From the NCBI GenBank assembly GCA_050084985.1, contig JBITNC010000001.1, positions 94,178,001 through 94,242,000 on the forward strand: a stretch of DNA of 64,000 nt, written 5' to 3'. This DNA comes from Nageia nagi. Lineage: Eukaryota; Pinophyta. The translations under genes and the position numbers were made by a program. Below, in pieces: positions 58,127 through 64,000 of the stretch; position 1 is the stretch's first letter, and each line of letters starts with the position of its first letter. The notes beneath the pieces were generated by a model. The model was not told the DNA's origin. It did not search any database and was given only the letters and a program-made list of their open reading frames with translations.

Positions 58127-58812
58127 TGTAGACCCAAAATAAATGCATAATATAATAAAATAAATTAATAGATATAATTATTTAGATTACAATGTTTATT
58201 GACATATATATCAGAAATATGGTAATAATGAATAATAGACATACATGTATATTTTATCTCAAACATATGCTTATTAGATTAATGAATTCATATATTAAAT
58301 GCAACCATACAATCATTTATTTATACGTCATTAATGGTCTAGAAGCAATACGTCGCTAATGGCCTAAAAGAGGCAAAATTACGAATGAAAAAAAAGATAT
58401 GAAAATGCTCAAACAAAATATTCATCAGATAATGAATATGTAATAATTTTAGAAATGATATTCACATATTACAGATATGATATGATATTCGCTAGGATCT
58501 CCCTTAGATATTCCTCTTTATTCTCTTTACATTTGTCTTTGATCTGTATATCTTATCATGGTTTCTATAACCTCATGTAACATCTTGATATCCTTTGATG
58601 ATTTGTCTCCTCTCCTTTTTTAGGTTGTCTTTAATGTCTTTATATAGCAACATCTCTGTTACAAGATTTTGACCTCTTGTACATAGTACAATGGTCCATT
58701 ACATGAATTATATAGCTGTGGGTATTATTTTAACTCTCTTTTTACATTATACATTATTGATGCTCTAAAATGAATTATGTAATAAATAATAATTCATTTT
58801 TAAGTGTCTACA
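58127..58812 (-). repeat. LTR (5' side) of the old gypsy-like element
   Basis: It opens TGTAGACCCAAAATAAATG and ends GTCTACA, full-length alignable with 17141-17823. It is followed by CTTAG. The many differences from its partner indicate an old insertion. Confidence 0.75.
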
Positions 58813-60933
58813 CTTAGTTTATAGAAAGAGTAGATTAATTATTATTACCTCAAAGTATTATGGTCTCCTTGTGTGGTGTTACCTTATAGAATTTTAATTT
58901 AATTAATGTTGAACGATTTAAGTGGAATTTAATTAATTAATAAATTTCATTTATTAATTAATAAATACTTTATTTACCTAGGCTTTAGGAATCAGTAAGT
59001 CAAATTTAGGCTAGTGGTTGGTGAATGATTTGACATAAAAACCAAATATGTGGAATGGCTTATTAAGAGGGGTCATGTAGATTGGTTGTGTAAGACTTAA
59101 TCTATGAAGTTGGAATAGGTCTACATTAAAGTGTAACCCTATAGTTTAATTGGATTTGGGCTTGTCATGTGACCAACACTATGATAATCACTCCTCCACC
59201 AAGATCCCAACACACCAACAATTCTAACTAAATCTTTGAAGACATTTTGCTCTGAATCAACACCCATAAGGTTTGCTCTACCTTAAATAAAGAGTTTTAT
59301 ACCATCATAGCTCAAAGACTTGCCTACGAGTTATCAACCAACACTGATAAACCTTAAGGTTTCCCTTGTAGGATCTTTTTCACTATGACCATTCGGCTCA
59401 TCCTTTTCAATGATCTCATAACATCTTCCTTCATCCTATTCCAAAGATTTATCAACCGAATGTTGGCCAACATGGACATCCCTCAAAGTTTCCTGTGTAG
59501 GCACTTCGACTCAATGTCTTTAGAGTTTTGATATATTATTTTTAAAAATAGATCAATAATAATTAGAATTGTTTAAAAAAATATTTTCTATTAAAAGATT
59601 ATTTATTTATTAACTATTATTTCTTTTAAAAATAGAAAGAAAAAAAACTAATTTTCTTTATGGATCAAATTTTTATATTCATGAAAGGAGTTTTCCATCT
59701 GAAAATTTCTTAAAAAAATTAAAATTTTAATGTAAAGATTAAATTATTGAAGAAAAACATTGTGAATCATAATTATCAATCTAATTTTTAGAAACTAAAA
59801 AAATAAGATAGTGAAATATAATTGGAGGAAGCCCTGGAATTTGATCAGTAGTTGAATGTTTATTACAATTTTAAACATTTTTTACAGTTAAATTTATAAT
59901 TTTTTAAATGAAAAACGTCATTTTGATGCTTTCAAAAATATTTAAAACTTTATTTTGACGTTCAAAATTAAAAAAATAAATAAATAATATAACATCAAAA
60001 TTATATATATTTTTATATATATAATATACTTTAAAAGTTAATATATATTTATATATAATATAATATACTTTAAAAATTAATATTTAATTAATATGTACAG
60101 TGCATTTGCTTTGCCTTTCTAATGAATAGGTATGGAGATGCTATCCTAATCCCAACAAAGAATTGAACATAACAACAAATATTAGAATTTGGAACCTTAG
60201 GGCTTGGAGTAATATTTTCTTAAGACTTTCCACTGGTCACAATTGATAAATCCATCTTTTGTAGATTTACTTATTTATTCGCTATTTTGTTCATGCATTT
60301 TGTGTATCTGTTGCACAACTCTATGGCTTTGTGTTTATACTTGATGAATCAACTTTTTGATATTGTTGAGGCTTTTGATTATTTAAGATCCTTAACCATT
60401 ATCTATGTAGGTTTAAGAGGTAATGGGACGATGTGCCTATTGTCTTTCTTGCTGCCCAAAAACTTTGAAATGAGGGTTTTCTTATCCACTTCCATCCATG
60501 ATAACCAAATATACTTACCCACTCTGTTCATCCTATGGTCTTACATATTACCTATTTGAAGTCATATTAATAATTTTACAAAGTCATGTTGTTTCATAGT
60601 TTTAATTTGGTTAATTTTTTTAGTTCTTTTAACAGATTATTCATTCTCTTCCCTTACATTACTTTTTTAATGTTACAAAGAGCTCAAGATTTGGCTAATA
60701 TTGGTAGACACCAGAGAGTGGGTACTTCTGTTGGGATATCTTATCTGTCCAAGTGAGTTATTACAAATCATTGGTATTGACATTGAAAATGTTTGTATGG
60801 TATATCTAATTTATTTTATGGCAATCATCTTTATCTATCATCTCAAGTACATGTTTTGCTTGCCTACTTATATCATCCAACTTGCCATAAATCTTATGAC
60901 TTGCACAACATAAAATATTCTGTTTGTTAAGTA
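58813..60933. other. AT-rich spacer right of the old gypsy-like element
   Basis: It contains a 14-bp inverted repeat (ATTAATTAATAAAT, loop TTC) at 58932-58962, two related 50-bp phrases at 59330 and 59445 (TATCAACC-AA..., GTTTCC-TGTAGG), and an AT-repeat block at 60000-60090. The 90-residue open frame at 60287-60559 is hydrophobic with no motif; I do not support it as a gene. Confidence 0.4.
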
Positions 60934-61431
60934 TTATCTTCCTTGTTCTGAAAAATTAAATGAAGTAGACCATAGCCTAGTCTTCAATATAGTCAAATGT
61001 TCAAGGAATTGTGAATTTAGAATAAGTAGTATATTTAGTTTTTCCAAATTAGATGCCTCCTCATATTGTTTATGTTTATGGCCCTTAATCTTATTTTGTT
61101 TAAAATCATTTCTCTTTAAATGACCACCAACACTAGAAACTGAAGAAGATTTTATTCCTTCAAAAATTGCATTATTTGTTCTCTTGTCTCCAACCCAGGT
61201 TTCTTCCATGGCTCTAAGTATCTTATAAAACCGTTGCAATCTCTATAAAGCATCATAATATTTTGAATTTATGTTGTTACAAAGATGAAAATCATTCAAC
61301 TTAAAACCAATTACAACATAGAGATAATTATAGACCTAAAAAATAGGTTTTTGATCTCCCTCTACAGATGAAAACGTAAATGTTGAAGGCATTATCCCAA
61401 TAGACAACTTTTGAAGTGCTTCCATGGTGCT
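60934..61431 (-). pseudogene. Unrecognised coding-like relic
   Basis: From an ATG near 61424 the minus strand reads MEALQKLSIGIMPSTFTFSS and VEGDQKPIF, a stop, NYLYVVIGFKLNDFHLCNN, NSKYYDAL, a stop, then the open part 60934-61239: LQRFYKILRAMEETWVGDKR, TNNAIFEGIKSSSVSSVGGH and LKRNDFKQNKIKGHKHKQYE. All lie in one frame apart from two stops, a pattern suggesting a recently disabled coding exon. I do not recognise the family. Confidence 0.4.
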
Positions 61432-64000
61432 AAATAGTAACTACAACAAACAGATTAGAAAGTCTTTTGCGGATCAAGATGAACCAATGAACTTAAGAAA
61501 TAAGCACTTAATCTAAACTCAAAAAACAAACTTAGAAAATATTTTGAATCTTTTGTAAGTTTATTGTATGATTGAATAAATATATCTTTATCTATTTCAA
61601 ACAAAATTATTCTTTCAATAAAAGAATAAGATTATTTTTTGTTTAAGTAATTTAGATGTATTATTTTAATTTAATGTTATTTTATTTATTAAATCATAAT
61701 AATTTATTGAAAGGTTACTATATTGTATTAAACTTACAGGTATTTAATAAAAAAAAATGTAAAAAAACAATTGACAGCTAGGATTTTTTTAAAATTCTGG
61801 TTGGAGGTATAAAATAATGGATAAGGTTATCCTTGAGCCAAATTTGAACATAAACTTTGAGCATATATTTAATCGATCAAGCTGAACAAATCAAAGTCAA
61901 AGTAAATCAATTCAAGCATTCAAAATCAAAGTCAAAGTCAATCAGATTCAAACACCCATTACTAATCCAAAAAGATTGAAATTTAACACCAGTAACAGTA
62001 ATGAACGTTTTTAGCAATTTTTCTGTTAAAGGACGAAATAAAATGAAATTAACATGTTGATCTGCCTCGCGAACAAGTACTAGTCTCACCGAAGGAACTT
62101 AGTAATTGTTATGCAGTTTATAAGAGCATAAACAAGAATATTTAATTAAATTAAAAATTTATATACAACTTTTGAGAGTGTTCCGCGAATCGGATTTGAA
62201 ACCGCGAAAATGGCAACACTAAACCATAGAATATAAAGATAGCAACCACTTTCATGTTTAATGATATTTGAGGGATACTTGATAGATCAAATTTTCACAT
62301 TGATTTTAATGAATAAAGGAAGTTTAATAAAGCTTATAATAATAATGATAAACTTTATAATAAGTTTTCAATATTCATCATATTATCAATTTTATATGGT
62401 ATTCAACTTTATATATGTGATACAAACTTTACATAGATATTTGAAATAAGTTGAAGATAGTGTTTGAATCCAAAAATAAGAATAAAATCTTACATCTAAA
62501 AGATTTATATAACTAAAGATTTAATGAGATCATATTTAAACTTTTTTCTATCAAGTTGTTGAAGTGGAAGATTCATTTTTTGGCCTTAAATAAACTATCG
62601 AAGATAACTCTTTAGTACCCATAGTATTACGAACATTTCCACCACCCATTAAGTTTTTTGTAACCACTTTGAATATCACTAACAAAAAATTTCTTTTGAT
62701 TGTGAAAATGTTTCAATGGGACAAAGGAATTATTAGTAATCAAGATAATAAGTATAAAGATCTTGTGTCTAAAGAAAAGGTAAGATCTCCATTTCAAAAT
62801 ACCACTTGAAGAAAACAAAGTAAGTCTCCAATTCTCACCCATAGAAAGCATGTTGGCTTTACAGTAAGAATGGCCATGAAACTAAAGATTATTGGTATAA
62901 TTGCATAATCAATGGCTCCTCTACTAATAAGCCCCACCAATAACAATGCCAAGGATCCAACAATTAAAAAATACAATTAAAATTGCTAATAGAAGAACCT
63001 TTTGTATAAATAACATGATAATATTTTATAAGGACGATGTTATTGATAACAATGAGGCTTTTGATGAAGAGATTGCATATGTTTAACCTCACAAAGAATT
63101 AAACATATGAATTCATTTTGGTATGTAAACTCTAACATTATCAAGCATGTGATAGATAAAAAGATTATTTTACTTAATTGAATTAACATACCTTTAAGTG
63201 TGAAATTATGATATGGGGTAATGATACCACGTATGAAATTCAAGGATTTTAGAGAAGAATCACATAAAATAAATGGTTAATGATGTTATATTGTAATACT
63301 TTTATGGTCATAATGAAAGTGGTTGAGGCAAGCGAAGGAGTAAATGAAAGCGCAATGGGAGGTGAGAGCAATAATGATGCAAATGATGGAGACCCAGGTT
63401 TGTTTGATGAAGATTCACTTTGTACCAAGAAAGGTCAAGACTTTTGCTTCTATCCTCAATGGGTTATGTATGGGGGAAGATAGTGTTAAGCAAGCTAGGA
63501 AAGCCTTGTGTTTGACCAAATAGGAATGAGGATAAAGGGTGGTATGTTGTTTGGAGACCTCCCAACATGAAATTATTTCATTTTATTGGCAACAATGTTT
63601 CTCCTAGAGAAAAATGAGGATAAGAATGGAGCAATGGAAAGCCCTAAGCCTCAAAATGATCTTGGTTGGAGATTAGGATTTGTTGGAATATATTTTTGCA
63701 TCCAAAGAAATCTCCCAACTATTATGAGGATTCACTTTGATGAGTTACACATAATATGATTGGTGTAAAAGTGGGTGATTACTCTAAAGCACAAGTTTGG
63801 GTTAGGAAGTGGCCTTGCATATGGAAGTGATATCGATTTGTTACTAGATTCATTAAAGGAAGAAGGTTGATATAGTTTTATAGGATTTATTTGTCTTTGG
63901 TCTATAGTTTACTAAAGGTTATGATCTTAGGAAGCAATGTTAGGTTTGGAGGATTGGAAGCCCAAAATGATGGGGATAGGGACTTCTTTCTTAAATATTA
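61432..64000. other. AT-rich DNA without recognised genes
   Basis: Low-complexity, with short open frames (for example 63280-63483, ending in an Asp/Asn-rich segment) that carry no known motif. A tRNA-like stretch at about 62165-62230 is discussed among rejected items. Confidence 0.4.

Larger units (their letters stand above)
17141..58812 (-). mobile_element. Old Ty3/gypsy-like element split by three nested insertions
   Basis: Two related sequences, 17141-17823 and 58127-58812, both open TGTAGACCCAAAATAAATG and end GTCTACA. Left of the first is CTTAT; right of the second is CTTAG, a 4/5 match expected of an old target duplication. Removing the insertions at 21105-35775, 37832-42922 and 46055-56164 leaves about 11.8 kb. 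That remainder holds minus-strand gag-like segments that stay in frame across two insertion points, and a plus-strand PMD relic. No pol domain was recognised, so it was probably non-autonomous or has lost pol. Pairing of the two LTRs is an inference. Confidence 0.6.

Noticed and set aside
58932-58962. 14-bp perfect inverted repeat with 3-nt loop
   Set aside because: Composed only of A and T words in an AT-rich region; expected by chance and slippage.
62165-62235. tRNA-like stretch on the minus strand with A-box-like TGGTTTAGTG and B-box-like GGTTTCAAATCC
   Set aside because: The two boxes are only about 23 bp apart, no anticodon arm fits between them and the acceptor ends do not pair. It may be a tRNA or SINE relic, but I cannot support a gene.

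Overview
This window looks like intergenic DNA from a large, repeat-rich, AT-rich plant nuclear genome. The evidence is nested Ty1/copia and Ty3/gypsy LTR retrotransposons with initiator-Met primer sites, a decayed PPR-DYW gene and a plant mobile domain (PMD) relic. A gymnosperm would fit the long spacers and very old elements, but nothing seen here fixes the taxon. I see no intact host gene.

Layout. 1-1519 is the 3' end of a copia element on the + strand, with tandem stem-loop repeats, a polypurine tract and an LTR. 2354-10211 is an old copia element on the - strand, with a truncated 3' LTR and a complete 5' LTR. 11480-13120 is a PPR-DYW pseudogene (+), followed at 13508-13847 by a second DYW fragment. 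15039-15051 resembles one end of a CACTA DNA transposon.

17141-58812 is best read as one very old - strand Ty3/gypsy-like element. Its LTRs lie at 17141-17823 and 58127-58812 and are flanked by CTTAT and CTTAG. About 11.8 kb of its own sequence remains, split by three groups of later insertions. (i) A + strand copia element at 21105-35775 carries its own nested chromodomain-bearing gypsy element at 26494-32657. (ii) A young - strand copia element at 37832-42922 has a perfect AACTT target duplication and LTRs differing at 3 of 292 positions. (iii) A copia nest at 46055-56164 has LTRs in the order LTR-gag-LTR-gag-pol-LTR-short tail-LTR. The old element keeps gag-like sequence, no recognisable pol, and an antisense PMD reading frame with a well-formed intron.

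58813-64000 is AT-rich DNA with one unrecognised coding-like relic near 60934-61431.

The related older copia copies share an unusual plan: LTRs of about 440-500 bp, a leader of roughly 2-3.2 kb before gag (much shorter in the inner copy at 49900), a gag-pol full of stops, and a non-coding 3' tail of about 0.7-1 kb. In some copies the tail carries tandem repeats whose units fold as stem-loops with compensating changes. The young copia element is of another lineage. Its single 1,321-codon frame is broken only by four stops, each readable as a C-to-T change at CG or CHG sites.
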